From: Zunongwangia sp. HGR-M22
Lineage (GTDB): Bacteria; Bacteroidota; Bacteroidia; Flavobacteriales; Flavobacteriaceae
Reading direction: 5' to 3'
Assembly (NCBI RefSeq): GCF_027594425.1
Contig: NZ_CP115159.1
Location: 2,097,001-2,161,000, forward strand
Length of the DNA stretch: 64,000 nucleotides
Shown here: in pieces, positions 17,639-27,391 of the stretch
Numbering within the stretch: the first letter of the stretch is position 1
How the letters are laid out: every line of letters starts with the position of its first letter
Notes under the pieces: generated by a model
What the model saw: only the letters and a program-made list of their open reading frames with translations
What the model was told of the DNA's origin: nothing
The model's database searches: none
Translations under genes and position numbers: made by a program

Positions 17639-19309
17639 TTAATATCCCGGGTTTTGTTGCAGGTTTGGGTTAGCATCTAAGAAAGTTTGAAAAATTGGGA
17701 ACACATTTTTATAATCTGCCCCTGGTTCAGCATCTTTACAAAACCAAGATTTTCCGTTATAAACATTAGTATTAGATCCTGATAACCTAAACCTTATAAG
17801 ATCTTGTCTTCGATGATGTTCTCCAACAAATTCCCAAGCTAAATCATCTAGTAAGCCACCAAATTCTATATCGGTACCACCTTCATAAGTAGCTACTAAA
17901 TCACTGTAATTGGTTGCACCTTCACTAGTATATTCTCTGTGTCCGTAATCATAAATACTACCTCCAGTTAAATCTTGCACAGTTCGAATAGCCTCATTTT
18001 CATCTTCAAAAGCACGAGCACGTACTTCACTAACCAAACGTGCCGCTTCAGACTGATCTCTATTTAACCTTAATAAACACTCTGCTTTTATAAACATAGC
18101 ATCTGCCAGCCTAAAGAATGGTACATCATCACCATAAGTTCCATCGACACCCGGTACAATTTCATTTTTCACAAAACGATAACCTTCCATCATATAAGCT
18201 CCTGGATTATCGATAGAATGCACTCTTTTGGTATACACTAAATTTACTTCTCCCTGATCATCAGCATTCATTTTTAAAGGCTCTCCACTATAATAATCAT
18301 ATTGTTGGCCATAAGCCCAAGTATCATCTAAGCGGGAATCATTTTCATGATAAGTATCTATAAACTGAGGTATTGCACAGCTACCATTCCATGGTGCTCC
18401 ATCATAACCAAAAGCTTTAGCTCCTTCACTGGTAAGTGCTTTATTTACAAGATAATTTGCATTAGCATAGGTGTAATCTAGTGGAATGGCAAAAATAATT
18501 TCGTTATTTCCTGCCAAGCTAGCTTTAAAATTGTCTTTATAATTAGCTGATAAAGAATATCCTCCGTTATTAATTATATCATTCACCTGTTCTAAAGCGA
18601 GTTCAAAGTATTCAGTATTATCATAATCGTTAAACCACGCATTATGATTTAAATACATTTTTGCCAGAATCATTTCAGCTGCATATTTATTAGGATATCC
18701 ATAAATTTTTTCCGTTCCTAAATCTTCTTTCACAGCATTAAGCTCTGATACTACAAAATCAAAAACTTCTTCTGGACTGGCTTGCTCTGGCAGATAACCA
18801 CTTTCTACCAGCTGGGTCGTTTCTAAGGGCACATTTCTAAACAAATCGAATAAAATATAATAGTACAATGCACGCATGGTTCGAAGTCGGGCGCTTTGTA
18901 ATGGATTTTCTTGAATTTCTGGAAGATCCAGAATTGTATTGGCATAACCAATACCTGAATAAGCATTATCCCAAATTGTACTTAAGTGACCTATATTGGA
19001 ATTGAAATCATGTTTATGCATCGAAATATAAAGATCTCCCCAACCTACTCCTATACGTAAAGGTGTCATAATCAAGTCTGAAGACTCTTCCTGAATATCG
19101 AATAGTCCATTCCACTCCCAATATGTATAGCGTAAATGATTATATACATATCCCGTTAATCTAGAAATATCCTGTTCGTTATTAAAATCGATATCCTCGT
19201 TTGTTAAAATACTATGTGTATCTTCAGAAAGATCTGTACAGGAAAATGATGCCAAGAAAAAAACAGCTACACCTGTTAACTTTATTAATTTATGTTTGAA
19301 TATATTCAT
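17639..19309 (-). CDS. SusD/RagB-family outer-membrane glycan- or peptide-binding lipoprotein
   Basis: A 556-residue lipoprotein (lipobox F-S-C, then TDLSEDTHS) of the SusD/RagB family. It shows the helical TPR-like N-terminal part (YYYILFDLFRNVPLETTQL), the KYAAEMILAKMYLNHNAWFN segment and the C-terminal FRLADAMFIKAECLLRLNR block typical of the family. It caps the SusC transporter at the cell surface and captures the ligand. It lies 10 bases after the SusC stop, so both are co-translated. The ligand cannot be read from sequence; hydroxyproline-rich glycopeptides or arabinosides fit the neighbours. Confidence 0.93.
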   Translation of the reverse strand: MNIFKHKLIKLTGVAVFFLASFSCTDLSEDTHSILTNEDIDFNNEQDISRLTGYVYNHLRYTYWEWNGLFDIQEESSDLIMTPLRIGVGWGDLYISMHKHDFNSNIGHLSTIWDNAYSGIGYANTILDLPEIQENPLQSARLRTMRALYYYILFDLFRNVPLETTQLVESGYLPEQASPEEVFDFVVSELNAVKEDLGTEKIYGYPNKYAAEMILAKMYLNHNAWFNDYDNTEYFELALEQVNDIINNGGYSLSANYKDNFKASLAGNNEIIFAIPLDYTYANANYLVNKALTSEGAKAFGYDGAPWNGSCAIPQFIDTYHENDSRLDDTWAYGQQYDYYSGEPLKMNADDQGEVNLVYTKRVHSIDNPGAYMMEGYRFVKNEIVPGVDGTYGDDVPFFRLADAMFIKAECLLRLNRDQSEAARLVSEVRARAFEDENEAIRTVQDLTGGSIYDYGHREYTSEGATNYSDLVATYEGGTDIEFGGLLDDLAWEFVGEHHRRQDLIRFRLSGSNTNVYNGKSWFCKDAEPGADYKNVFPIFQTFLDANPNLQQNPGY

Positions 19310-19319
19310 GATGTCTTTT

Positions 19320-22300
19320 TTAGAAGTTTAATTTGGTACCTATTGTGAACGATTTGATTGTAGGGTATTTATCCCTAAAGTCATTCCCGGCAGCATAAAA
19401 ATCTCTATTATCCAATTCAGGATCCATTCCGCTATAGTCTGTAATTGTTAAAAAGTTTTTAGCAGAACAGTATAGGCGAATATTCGAAATATAATTTGAT
19501 ATTTTTTCAATTTTGAAATTATAACCCAGCGTGATATTATCCAATTTCACAAAATCTCCTTTCTCTAAATAATGACTTACAAAAGCCTGAGCTTGAGCTC
19601 CAGATAATGGACGTTCTCCATAAACGGGTTCTGCAGCAGATTTTAAACGATTATATTGGATCGAGTTATTTTCGTAAAACATTCGTTGTGTATTCAAAAT
19701 ATCGAAACCAAACTGACCGCTAATTAATGCAGTTAAATCGAAATTTTTATACCTAAAAGTATTCGTCCATCCCATATAAACAGTAGGGAAACCATTACCA
19801 AGATACTGGCGATATTCGTTTGTATTCAAACTTGTGGAATACGGTATAGCTTCACCGGTATTTGGGTCTTCTACCAAGAATAATCCATTCTCTGTTACTC
19901 CTACAGATTTTAATCCCCAAAAATTTCCTATTGCCTGGCCTACCTCAACTCTATGTGTAGGAACATTTACCGGATCCCCTGCATAAGCAACATCTAAGTA
20001 ATCCTCTGTTTCATATAAATCATTTGATAAGCTTAAAAGTTCATTATCATTATGCGTTATTGTAACTGTGGTTTCCCAAGAAAAATCATCGTTGGTTACA
20101 GGAAGCGCATTAATCATAAGTTCAAATCCTTGATTTCTAATTGAACCAACATTCGCTAATGTTTGTGCGTAAATATTTGGGGGTAATGGCACATTATATG
20201 AATATAATAAATCATCGGTATCCTTTCTATACATATCTAAAGAACCACTTAAACGATTGTTCAAGAAAGAAAAATCAAGCCCTAGGTTAATTTCTGAAGT
20301 TCGTTCCCATTTTAAATCTGGATTAGGATTTTGGGTGACCATTAAACCAGCAACCCATTCACCATTTTCATTTACAAAATTTCCGTAATCACTATCATAA
20401 TTATAAGTTGTTAGAGAAAGATAATTATCATTAGGTCGTTGCCCAGTTACCCCATAACCTGCTCTAATCTTTAAATTATTCATCCAGTTGGCAGAAGTTA
20501 AGAATTCTTCATTACTAAGTGTCCAGCCCGCAGATACTGATGGGAAAAGCCCCCATTTGTGATTATCACCAAATTGGGATGAACCCTCTCTACGAATACT
20601 CGCAAGCAAATTAAATCGATTGTCGTACCCATATTGAATTCTTCCAAAAAACCCTATTAAACGAGAGTCAATTTTTCCACTACCCATTCCGGCATTACCT
20701 TCATTCAGCCTAGAACCAACTCCTATATTATTATAGAGATAGCCATCTGTAGGAAAATCTGAATTGCTGGCATAAAAGTTACTCGTACTAAAATAACTGT
20801 AACTATATCCTGCTAATGCACTAAAACGATGACTAGTATTAATATCGAATTCGTAATTGGTAGTAAGTTCCAAAAATTTATCTTCTTTTTTCTCATAACT
20901 TTTATAAGCACTACCACTAAATCCGGTAGTTTTAGATGAATAATATCTGGAAGTACTATAGGTAGAAATATCGGTGGCCGCTAAGTTTTTTGCGATTAGA
21001 AGATTAGTTACCCAGTTTTTTATTGGTTCAAAGGTAACATTACCAGTAATATTGGTTCTGCGTAATTCACGATCTCCAATTAACTCGTTATTCATCGCTA
21101 CAGGATTGAAATATTGGTACCGCCCAAATTCTTCAAAATAATCGCCGTTTTCATCGTAAATAGGTGAAGTTGGATTACGAATAATTGCTTGACGATAAAC
21201 ATTGCTTATTCCGGTATCCTCAATATTATTAGGGGTTCTTTTACGCTGCTCAGAAAAGATTTTAAACCCGACTTTTAAAATATCTTTTAAAAGATATTGT
21301 TCTAAATTAAGCTGTAATCGTAATTGATCGTTATTCGATTTTTTAATTGTTCCTTCTTCATATCGATAGGAAATGTTTCCTGAATAAGATGTAAGCTCTG
21401 ATCCTCCATTAATAGTTAGAGCATGATTATGCATAAATCCTGTTTGTGAAATCTTATCCAACCAATCTGTTTCAAAGCCTCCATCACTATAAGAAGTTAA
21501 TCCGTTACGAATATCTTCCGGAGTCATAAAATCAGCTTCTTTATAAAAATCGGATACCGATACAAAACCATCATAAACTACACTTGTTTTACGGTCGAAA
21601 GTACCGGATTTTGTGGTAATAAGAATTACTCCATTTGCACCACGAGTTCCGTAAATAGCTGCGGCACTAGCGTCTTTAAGCACGTCTACTGAAGATATAT
21701 TTTCTGGAGCAACCATTGTTAAATCTCCAGGAACTCCATCTATGAGGATAAGCGGACTTGTACTACCATTTAATGTAGTTACACCCCGCAACATGATATT
21801 CGATTCGTTATTAGGATTTCCAGAGCTATTACTGACTACTAAACCCGCAACTTTCCCTTTAACAAGTTCAGCTGCATCTTGAATTTTTCCAGGGTTAAAT
21901 TCTTTCTCAGAAACACTAGCAACTGCACTAGTCACCTGGCTTTTATCTTGTTTTCCATAACCAATTACAACAACTTCATTAAGTGATTGTAAATCTTCTT
22001 TTAAAGTAACTTCTAGCCTAGATTCAGTTTTAGTGACACTAACTTCTTTTTTTGCATATCCTATAAAACTAAAAACAAGAATAGCATCATCAGATGTTGT
22101 ATTTAAATTAAATTCACCATCAAAATTAGTGACAGTACCATTATTTGTATCTTTTTCTTTAATAGATACACCAGGTATCGGTACTCCTTTTTCATCCTTA
22201 ACCATCCCGTTTACTGATGATTGAGCAAATAAAGTTTGTGAAATTATAAGCATTAAGAATAGTGATAAAACCGATATTTTAGGGTTTAAACTATCTTTTA

Positions 22301-22331
22301 AATAAAATTGTCTTTTTTTAAACATACACAC
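19320..22331 (-). CDS. SusC-like TonB-dependent outer-membrane transporter
   Basis: A 1003-residue TonB-dependent receptor with a signal peptide (LSLFLMLIISQTLFAQS). The carboxypeptidase-regulatory-like domain follows (GMVKDEKGVPIPGVSIKEKD), then the plug (NEVVVIGYGKQDKSQVTSAV, AAAIYGTRGANGVILITTKS) and a 22-strand barrel with the usual terminal F. It imports the ligand bound by SusD, energised by TonB/ExbBD. Two starts are possible (ATG 22331 or 22325). It is the first gene of the minus-strand susC-susD unit; a TATCAT/ATGATA inverted repeat lies ~110 bases upstream. The transporter has no N-terminal STN domain, so it probably does not signal to an anti-sigma factor. Confidence 0.95.
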   Translation of the reverse strand: MCMFKKRQFYLKDSLNPKISVLSLFLMLIISQTLFAQSSVNGMVKDEKGVPIPGVSIKEKDTNNGTVTNFDGEFNLNTTSDDAILVFSFIGYAKKEVSVTKTESRLEVTLKEDLQSLNEVVVIGYGKQDKSQVTSAVASVSEKEFNPGKIQDAAELVKGKVAGLVVSNSSGNPNNESNIMLRGVTTLNGSTSPLILIDGVPGDLTMVAPENISSVDVLKDASAAAIYGTRGANGVILITTKSGTFDRKTSVVYDGFVSVSDFYKEADFMTPEDIRNGLTSYSDGGFETDWLDKISQTGFMHNHALTINGGSELTSYSGNISYRYEEGTIKKSNNDQLRLQLNLEQYLLKDILKVGFKIFSEQRKRTPNNIEDTGISNVYRQAIIRNPTSPIYDENGDYFEEFGRYQYFNPVAMNNELIGDRELRRTNITGNVTFEPIKNWVTNLLIAKNLAATDISTYSTSRYYSSKTTGFSGSAYKSYEKKEDKFLELTTNYEFDINTSHRFSALAGYSYSYFSTSNFYASNSDFPTDGYLYNNIGVGSRLNEGNAGMGSGKIDSRLIGFFGRIQYGYDNRFNLLASIRREGSSQFGDNHKWGLFPSVSAGWTLSNEEFLTSANWMNNLKIRAGYGVTGQRPNDNYLSLTTYNYDSDYGNFVNENGEWVAGLMVTQNPNPDLKWERTSEINLGLDFSFLNNRLSGSLDMYRKDTDDLLYSYNVPLPPNIYAQTLANVGSIRNQGFELMINALPVTNDDFSWETTVTITHNDNELLSLSNDLYETEDYLDVAYAGDPVNVPTHRVEVGQAIGNFWGLKSVGVTENGLFLVEDPNTGEAIPYSTSLNTNEYRQYLGNGFPTVYMGWTNTFRYKNFDLTALISGQFGFDILNTQRMFYENNSIQYNRLKSAAEPVYGERPLSGAQAQAFVSHYLEKGDFVKLDNITLGYNFKIEKISNYISNIRLYCSAKNFLTITDYSGMDPELDNRDFYAAGNDFRDKYPTIKSFTIGTKLNF

Positions 22332-22437
22332 TAGTTTTAATGTTTTTTGATGAATTTAAATCATCAATTATCAAAATAAAATTCAATAATGATAATGTAA
22401 AACTACAACTAGACTTAATTATTTTTTAAGATAAAGT

Positions 22438-22452
22438 TATCATAAAATGATA
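22438..22452. promoter_or_regulatory. Inverted repeat upstream of susC-like gene, possible operator
   Basis: TATCAT-AAA-ATGATA, a perfect 6-bp inverted repeat 107 bases before the susC start. A similar pair (ATGATA...TATCAT) lies in the divergent promoter of the hydroxyproline operon. A shared regulator such as the local AraC protein is possible. The DNA is AT-rich, so chance is not excluded. Confidence 0.3.
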
Positions 22453-22512
22453 CTATATTAACAAAGTATACACACATATTAAATTATTTAGTAAATACTA
22501 TTTATTAAATAA

Positions 22513-22539
22513 AAAAATCAGCCAACTTGGCTGATTTTT
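22513..22539 (-). terminator. Terminator of the hydroxyproline operon
   Basis: A near-perfect palindrome centred on AATCAGCCAACTTGGCTGATT, with A-run on one side and T-run on the other, 23 bases past the stop at 22562. On the minus strand the stem is followed by Ts. It separates the hydroxyproline operon from the susC promoter. Confidence 0.8.
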
Positions 22540-22561
22540 ATGAATATTAGTGTAGTCTAAT

Positions 22562-23803
22562 TTAGAAACGCTCTAAATCAAATGGCTCCAATAGAACTGA
22601 AGTATGATTGGCATCAACAATTTCTGAAATTAATTTTCCGGTAATTGGGCCCAGGCTCCACCCCATCATGGCGTGTCCGGCTGCAACGCTAAGGTTTTTG
22701 AATTTTGAAGATTTTCCGATAAACGGTAAACCATCTGGTGAAACCGGTCGTAATCCACTCGTGGCCGATTGTTTTTCTTCAGCAGTTAATGTGAATCCCG
22801 AATAATAATTAGAAGCCGCGTGCGCAATTGCTTCAACCCTGTTTGGTAAAATAGTATTGTTATCGCCAGATAATTCCATTGTTCCGGCAAACCTGGTAAA
22901 ATCTTGCATTGGCGTTACCGCTACTTTAGCTTCAGTAAGAATAGCCGGCAAAGTAATATTGGTCTCCCTGGTAATATTCATGCTATAACCTTTACCGGGT
23001 TGGATAGGAATATTAAGACCTAATTTTTTAGCTAGAGGAAATGTCCAACTTCCGGCAGCCAGAATAAATTCATCTGCTTCGATTGTATTTTTTTCCGTAG
23101 AAATAGCCTTAATGGTTCTTCCATCTACTTCTAAACCGGTAACCGTTTCCTCTAAAACAAAATTTACTCCTTTATCTTCTAACCACTTTTTTAAATTTTT
23201 CATAAATAGATTAGGAGTGCTATGCGCATCACATTCATAATGAACTCCGCCAATTACATCCTCGCTAAACTGAGGTTCCAGATCATGCAAGGCCTTTTTA
23301 TCCAAAACACTAACATCCAGACCTAATTCTTTTCCTTTTTCAGCAAGTTTAGCTTCGTGCTCTTCGTTCTTCGCACTTTTATAAACCATAAGAAGACCTT
23401 TACGCTCCATGTGAAAATCAAAATCTAAAGATTCTAACATCTCAGCGTAAAGGTCTCTACTTTTTTCATTTAATTCCTTAAGCACAGGAATAGCTTTCGC
23501 TACTTTTTGTTTCGTTGAAGATTTCTTGAAATACCAGGACCATTTGAAGAAATCCATATCCCAGCGCGGTTTTATATAAAACGGACTAGAATTATTGAAC
23601 ATCCACTTAATTCCCTGGTTAATCATTCCAGGTTCTGCAATTGGCACAAAATGACTGGGAGTCACATAACCGGCGTTAATAAAAGAAGCGCCATCTGTAA
23701 TATTACCTTTATCTACTATGGTAACATCGTGGCCGGCTTTTACCAAATAATAAGCCGAGCATAAACCAGTAATTCCTCCACCAATAATTGCAACTCTCTT
23801 CAT
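22562..23803 (-). CDS. D-hydroxyproline dehydrogenase (DadA-type FAD amino-acid oxidase)
   Basis: A 413-residue flavoprotein of the DAO/DadA family. The FAD-binding G-G-G-I-T-G loop is at residues 8-13 and the C-terminal FAD motif is SGLRPVSPDGLPFIGKS. In the hydroxyproline route this enzyme oxidises cis-4-hydroxy-D-proline to delta1-pyrroline-4-hydroxy-2-carboxylate and passes electrons to the respiratory chain. A general D-amino-acid dehydrogenase would look the same; the role is assigned from the operon, where it follows the epimerase by 10 bases and is the last gene before the terminator. It is one polypeptide, unlike the multi-subunit form of some pseudomonads. Confidence 0.85.
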   Translation of the reverse strand: MKRVAIIGGGITGLCSAYYLVKAGHDVTIVDKGNITDGASFINAGYVTPSHFVPIAEPGMINQGIKWMFNNSSPFYIKPRWDMDFFKWSWYFKKSSTKQKVAKAIPVLKELNEKSRDLYAEMLESLDFDFHMERKGLLMVYKSAKNEEHEAKLAEKGKELGLDVSVLDKKALHDLEPQFSEDVIGGVHYECDAHSTPNLFMKNLKKWLEDKGVNFVLEETVTGLEVDGRTIKAISTEKNTIEADEFILAAGSWTFPLAKKLGLNIPIQPGKGYSMNITRETNITLPAILTEAKVAVTPMQDFTRFAGTMELSGDNNTILPNRVEAIAHAASNYYSGFTLTAEEKQSATSGLRPVSPDGLPFIGKSSKFKNLSVAAGHAMMGWSLGPITGKLISEIVDANHTSVLLEPFDLERF

Positions 23804-23813
23804 AATCTAAATT

Positions 23814-24815
23814 TTAAAGTACCTGAAATCCGTGAGCATAAGGATCGTCATCATCGATAACGATATTATTATAACCGGTAACCATTGCCCAACCTTCTAT
23901 ACTTGGCACAATAGCTTTTTTACCGCCTAATTCTGTCTCTTCTTCTATTCTTCCAATAAACTTACTACCAATAATACTTTCATGTACAAAAAGATCGCCT
24001 TTTTTCAACTTACCTTTTGCATACCAATGCGCCATTCTTGCTGAAGTTCCTGTACCGCATGGTGAACGATCTATAGCTTTATCGCCATAAAAAACAGCAT
24101 TACGCGCTGTAGAAGTTTCATCTATCACTGCACCTGTCCATTGCATATGACTTAAACCATGTATCGTAGGATCTTCTGGATGAATAAATTCGTGAGCTTG
24201 GTTTAATTTACTTCTTAATTCCCTGCTCCACGTAATTAATTCACTAGCCTGATAATGCTCTAAACCTTTAAAGTTTTCCTGAACTTCTACAATAGCATAA
24301 AAATTACCACCGTACGCAACATCAACTTTTAAATCACCAAGAACATCGCTATCTACAATGATATCTTCTTTCGCTAAATACGATTTGATATTAACGATCT
24401 TAACCGACTTTACTTTTTTTCCTTCCTGAACATAACTCACTTTTACGAGTCCCGCCGGAGTTTCTAGCCTTAGCGTTCCTGGATTTTTAGGAGAAACCAA
24501 ACCTTCTTCGATAGCAACCGTTACGGTACCAATCGTACCGTGCCCGCACATTGGCAGGCATCCACTGGTTTCTATAAAAAGAATTCCGCAGTCATTTTGG
24601 GGATCTGAAGGCGGAAACAAAATGCTTCCGCTCATCATATCATGACCGCGTGGTTCGAACATCAAACCACGACGAATCCAATCGTATTCCCGCATAAAAT
24701 TCTGACGCTTTTCACTCATGTTCTTTCCTTCGATAAATGGGCCGCCACCAGCAACCACTCTTACCGGATTCCCACAAGTATGGGCATCAACACAAAAAAA
24801 AGTTTTTCTTGCCAT
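23814..24815 (-). CDS. 4-hydroxyproline 2-epimerase (proline racemase family)
   Basis: A 333-residue cytoplasmic enzyme converting trans-4-hydroxy-L-proline to cis-4-hydroxy-D-proline. Two catalytic cysteines are present: Cys90 in MCGHGTIG and Cys253 in SPCGTGTSARMA. The Cys/Cys pair fits epimerases and racemases and argues against trans-3-hydroxyproline dehydratase, which has Ser or Thr at the first position. Proline racemase is the alternative; operon context favours the hydroxyproline enzyme. It starts with MARKTFFCVDAHTCGNPVRV, typical of the family, and lies 6 bases after the aldehyde dehydrogenase stop. Confidence 0.92.
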   Translation of the reverse strand: MARKTFFCVDAHTCGNPVRVVAGGGPFIEGKNMSEKRQNFMREYDWIRRGLMFEPRGHDMMSGSILFPPSDPQNDCGILFIETSGCLPMCGHGTIGTVTVAIEEGLVSPKNPGTLRLETPAGLVKVSYVQEGKKVKSVKIVNIKSYLAKEDIIVDSDVLGDLKVDVAYGGNFYAIVEVQENFKGLEHYQASELITWSRELRSKLNQAHEFIHPEDPTIHGLSHMQWTGAVIDETSTARNAVFYGDKAIDRSPCGTGTSARMAHWYAKGKLKKGDLFVHESIIGSKFIGRIEEETELGGKKAIVPSIEGWAMVTGYNNIVIDDDDPYAHGFQVL

Positions 24816-24821
24816 TAAAGT

Positions 24822-26390
24822 CTATAAGCTATCTGTTGTGTATTTATTATTGATATTACGCAAAATGCCTAAAGGATTTTCATCTTTTAACGCCTGCGGA
24901 AGCAATGTCTGTGGCCAGTCCTGGAAAGAAACCGGACGCACCCATCGTTGTACCGCTGTTAATCCTACTGAAGTAAATTTAGCATTAGAAGTTGCCGGGA
25001 ATGGCCCACCATGCGTCATTGCCGCACAAACTTCTACCCCTGTTGGTACACTGTTATAGATAATTCTACCTACAGTATCGGTTAAAGTGTCGATAATCGT
25101 TGCAAATTCACTTAATTCTTTTTCTTCGGAATTTAATACCGTACCGGTTAGCTGTCCTTCTAATTGCTGAAGCACTTCGGCCAATTCGGTTTTATCTTTA
25201 CATTTTACAACTACTGAAAAAGGCCCAAATACTTCTTTATGAAAGTTTTTATTCTGAAGGAAATTAGCACCAGAAACGGTGATTACCTGCTGTCTACCAA
25301 AGTTTGGCGCAACTTCACCATCGTATTTGCTTACTTCATTATAGCCTTCCTGTTCTAAAACTTCAGATTTTGAAGCTTCGTATTGATTTTGAATCCCAGG
25401 ACTCAACATTACTGAAGGGGCAAGATTCGATAAATTCTCACCTAATTTTTCAACAAAACTATCTAAAGCAGCGCTCTCTATTCCTAAAATTAGTCCGGGA
25501 TTTGTACAAAATTGTCCACATCCAGCAGTGATCGAACCTGCATATTGCTCGGCCCAAAAATCTCCTTTAGCTTTTAAAGCAGATGGTAAAGCCAAAACAG
25601 GATTAATACTTCCCATTTCTGCGTAAACCGGGATAGGCTCTGGGCGATCTGCAGCTAATTTAGTAAGCGCAGTTCCTGCTTTATAACTTCCGGTAAATCC
25701 AACCGCTTTTATTTTTGGATGTTTTACCAGCCACTCACCTACTTCAATTCCTTTAGAGTTTAAGTTAGAGAAAACGCCATCTGGCATTCCGGTTTTCTTA
25801 GCGGCTTTAATAATCGCTTCAGCAACCAATTCTCCTGTACCAGCATGTAATGGATGAGATTTTACGATAACCGGAGAACCCGATGCCAATGCACTGGCAG
25901 TATCCCCACCAGCAGTAGAAAATGCAAATGGGAAATTACTTGCTCCAAAAACAGCTACCGGCCCAAAAGGCACCTGCATTCTTCGAATATCAGGTTTTCC
26001 TTCAGGATTGCTAATAATGGCTTCTACCCAACTCCCTTCTTTCAGCATTTCGGCAAAAGCTCGTAACTGGTTACAAGTTCTAGCAAATTCTCCATTAGAA
26101 CGTCCTTCTGGCAAGCCGGATTCTGCTCTGTAAATTTCTTTTAAAGCTTCAGCATTTGCCTCTAATTCCTCAGCAATTGCTTCTAAAAATCTAGCTTTTT
26201 CAGCATCAGATTTTTGTTTGTACACTTTAAAAGCGGCGGCGGCTTTTTCTACTGCCGCATCAACCTCTTGTGTTGTTGCCTCGGTAAAAATAGCAGCAGT
26301 TTCTTTATTTTCTTTTGGATCAAAAGTTTTAAAGGTAACATCACCTTTACTGGAAAGCTCCTCACCAATATAATTTTTTCCTGTAATCAT
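24822..26390 (-). CDS. 2-oxoglutarate semialdehyde dehydrogenase (2,5-dioxovalerate dehydrogenase)
   Basis: A 522-residue NAD(P)-dependent aldehyde dehydrogenase with the catalytic Cys295 in GCGQFCTNPGL and the general-base Glu in VYAEMGSINPV. The phrase PFGPVAVFGASNFPFAFSTA is typical of the KGSADH group rather than of other aldehyde dehydrogenases. It makes 2-oxoglutarate, the final step of hydroxyproline breakdown. The same enzyme also ends the non-phosphorylating L-arabinose pathway, so it could in principle serve both products of an arabinosylated Hyp-rich protein, though no other gene of that sugar pathway is seen. It is 18 bases after the deaminase gene. Confidence 0.9.
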   Translation of the reverse strand: MITGKNYIGEELSSKGDVTFKTFDPKENKETAAIFTEATTQEVDAAVEKAAAAFKVYKQKSDAEKARFLEAIAEELEANAEALKEIYRAESGLPEGRSNGEFARTCNQLRAFAEMLKEGSWVEAIISNPEGKPDIRRMQVPFGPVAVFGASNFPFAFSTAGGDTASALASGSPVIVKSHPLHAGTGELVAEAIIKAAKKTGMPDGVFSNLNSKGIEVGEWLVKHPKIKAVGFTGSYKAGTALTKLAADRPEPIPVYAEMGSINPVLALPSALKAKGDFWAEQYAGSITAGCGQFCTNPGLILGIESAALDSFVEKLGENLSNLAPSVMLSPGIQNQYEASKSEVLEQEGYNEVSKYDGEVAPNFGRQQVITVSGANFLQNKNFHKEVFGPFSVVVKCKDKTELAEVLQQLEGQLTGTVLNSEEKELSEFATIIDTLTDTVGRIIYNSVPTGVEVCAAMTHGGPFPATSNAKFTSVGLTAVQRWVRPVSFQDWPQTLLPQALKDENPLGILRNINNKYTTDSL

Positions 26391-26408
26391 GCTTTCTGTT
26401 TTCTTGAT

Positions 26409-27326
26409 TTATAAAGATTTGTATTCTACTAATTCTGGCCTTACCGCCATTGCGGCATCAATAATTCCCTGAACTCGTTCTCTTTCTGCTCCCTGTAATA
26501 CTAATCTTGGTGCTCTTACATACTCGGTTCCTAAACCAGTTGCAACTTCAGCCAATTTGATATTTTGTACTAATTGCGGAGAGATGTCCAATTCTAATAA
26601 TGGCATAAACCATCTGTAGATTCTTAAAGCTTCTTCAATATTACCAGCTTTTACTAATTTATAGATTGCCACAGTTTCTGCCGGATAAGCGGCTACCAAT
26701 CCAGCAACCCAACCATCTGCACCAGCAACCATACTTTCTAATGCTAATGTATCTACACCACATAAGATCTTGATACGATCACCAAACTTATTTTTTAAAC
26801 GTGTAACATTACTAATATCACGAGTAGATTCTTTTACTGCTTCGATCGTAGGACAATCTGCTAAAAGTTCTTCGAACATCTCGATAGTTACTTCAATCTT
26901 GTAATCTACAGGGTTGTTATAAATCATAATTGGCAGTGAAGTGCTTTTTGCGATCTCTTTAAAATATACTACGGTCTCGTGATCTGTAGCTTTATAACGC
27001 ATTGGTGGTAACAACATTAATCCTTGTGCTCCCCATGCTTCTGCATTTTTTGCAACTTCGATCGCTTCCTTTGTAGATTGCTCGGCAATGTTAATGATTA
27101 CCGGCACCTGTCCTGCTGTAATTTCTAAAGTCTTTTTTACAAGTGTTTCCTTTTCTGCCGGTGTCAGAGTACTAGCTTCACCCAAAGTTCCTCCTAAGAT
27201 GATTCCGTTTACACCTGCTTCCAGTTGTGCGTTAATGTTCTTTTCAAAGGTTACTAAATCCAGTTCATCATCTTTTGTGAATTTAGTGGTTACTGCGGGC
27301 ATTACCCCTTCCCATTTAATTGCCAT
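26409..27326 (-). CDS. DapA-family lyase, probable delta1-pyrroline-4-hydroxy-2-carboxylate deaminase
   Basis: A 305-residue class I aldolase-fold enzyme. The Schiff-base Lys165 is in EAVKEST and the Tyr of the proton relay in MIYNNPVDYK; G-G-T-L-G-E near residue 45 binds the substrate carboxylate. In hydroxyproline operons this member deaminates the cyclic imine to 2-oxoglutarate semialdehyde. Dihydrodipicolinate synthase is the alternative but normally sits with lysine genes. First gene of the four-gene operon, divergent from the AraC regulator with 135 bases between them. Start ATG at 27326 is preceded by an AT-rich leader without a Shine-Dalgarno site, as usual in the phylum. Confidence 0.88.
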   Translation of the reverse strand: MAIKWEGVMPAVTTKFTKDDELDLVTFEKNINAQLEAGVNGIILGGTLGEASTLTPAEKETLVKKTLEITAGQVPVIINIAEQSTKEAIEVAKNAEAWGAQGLMLLPPMRYKATDHETVVYFKEIAKSTSLPIMIYNNPVDYKIEVTIEMFEELLADCPTIEAVKESTRDISNVTRLKNKFGDRIKILCGVDTLALESMVAGADGWVAGLVAAYPAETVAIYKLVKAGNIEEALRIYRWFMPLLELDISPQLVQNIKLAEVATGLGTEYVRAPRLVLQGAERERVQGIIDAAMAVRPELVEYKSL

Positions 27327-27391
27327 GTGTCTATTTTTTTAACAAAAATATGGGCATTAAATCGCTTTCAATTTGTATTGATTATCTAAAC

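Noticed and set aside
23814-24815. trans-3-hydroxy-L-proline dehydratase
   Set aside because: The first catalytic position is Cys (Cys90), not Ser or Thr, and the operon has the other three steps of the 4-hydroxyproline route.
26409-27326. Dihydrodipicolinate synthase of lysine synthesis
   Set aside because: The fold and Schiff-base Lys are shared, but its operon partners all belong to hydroxyproline breakdown.
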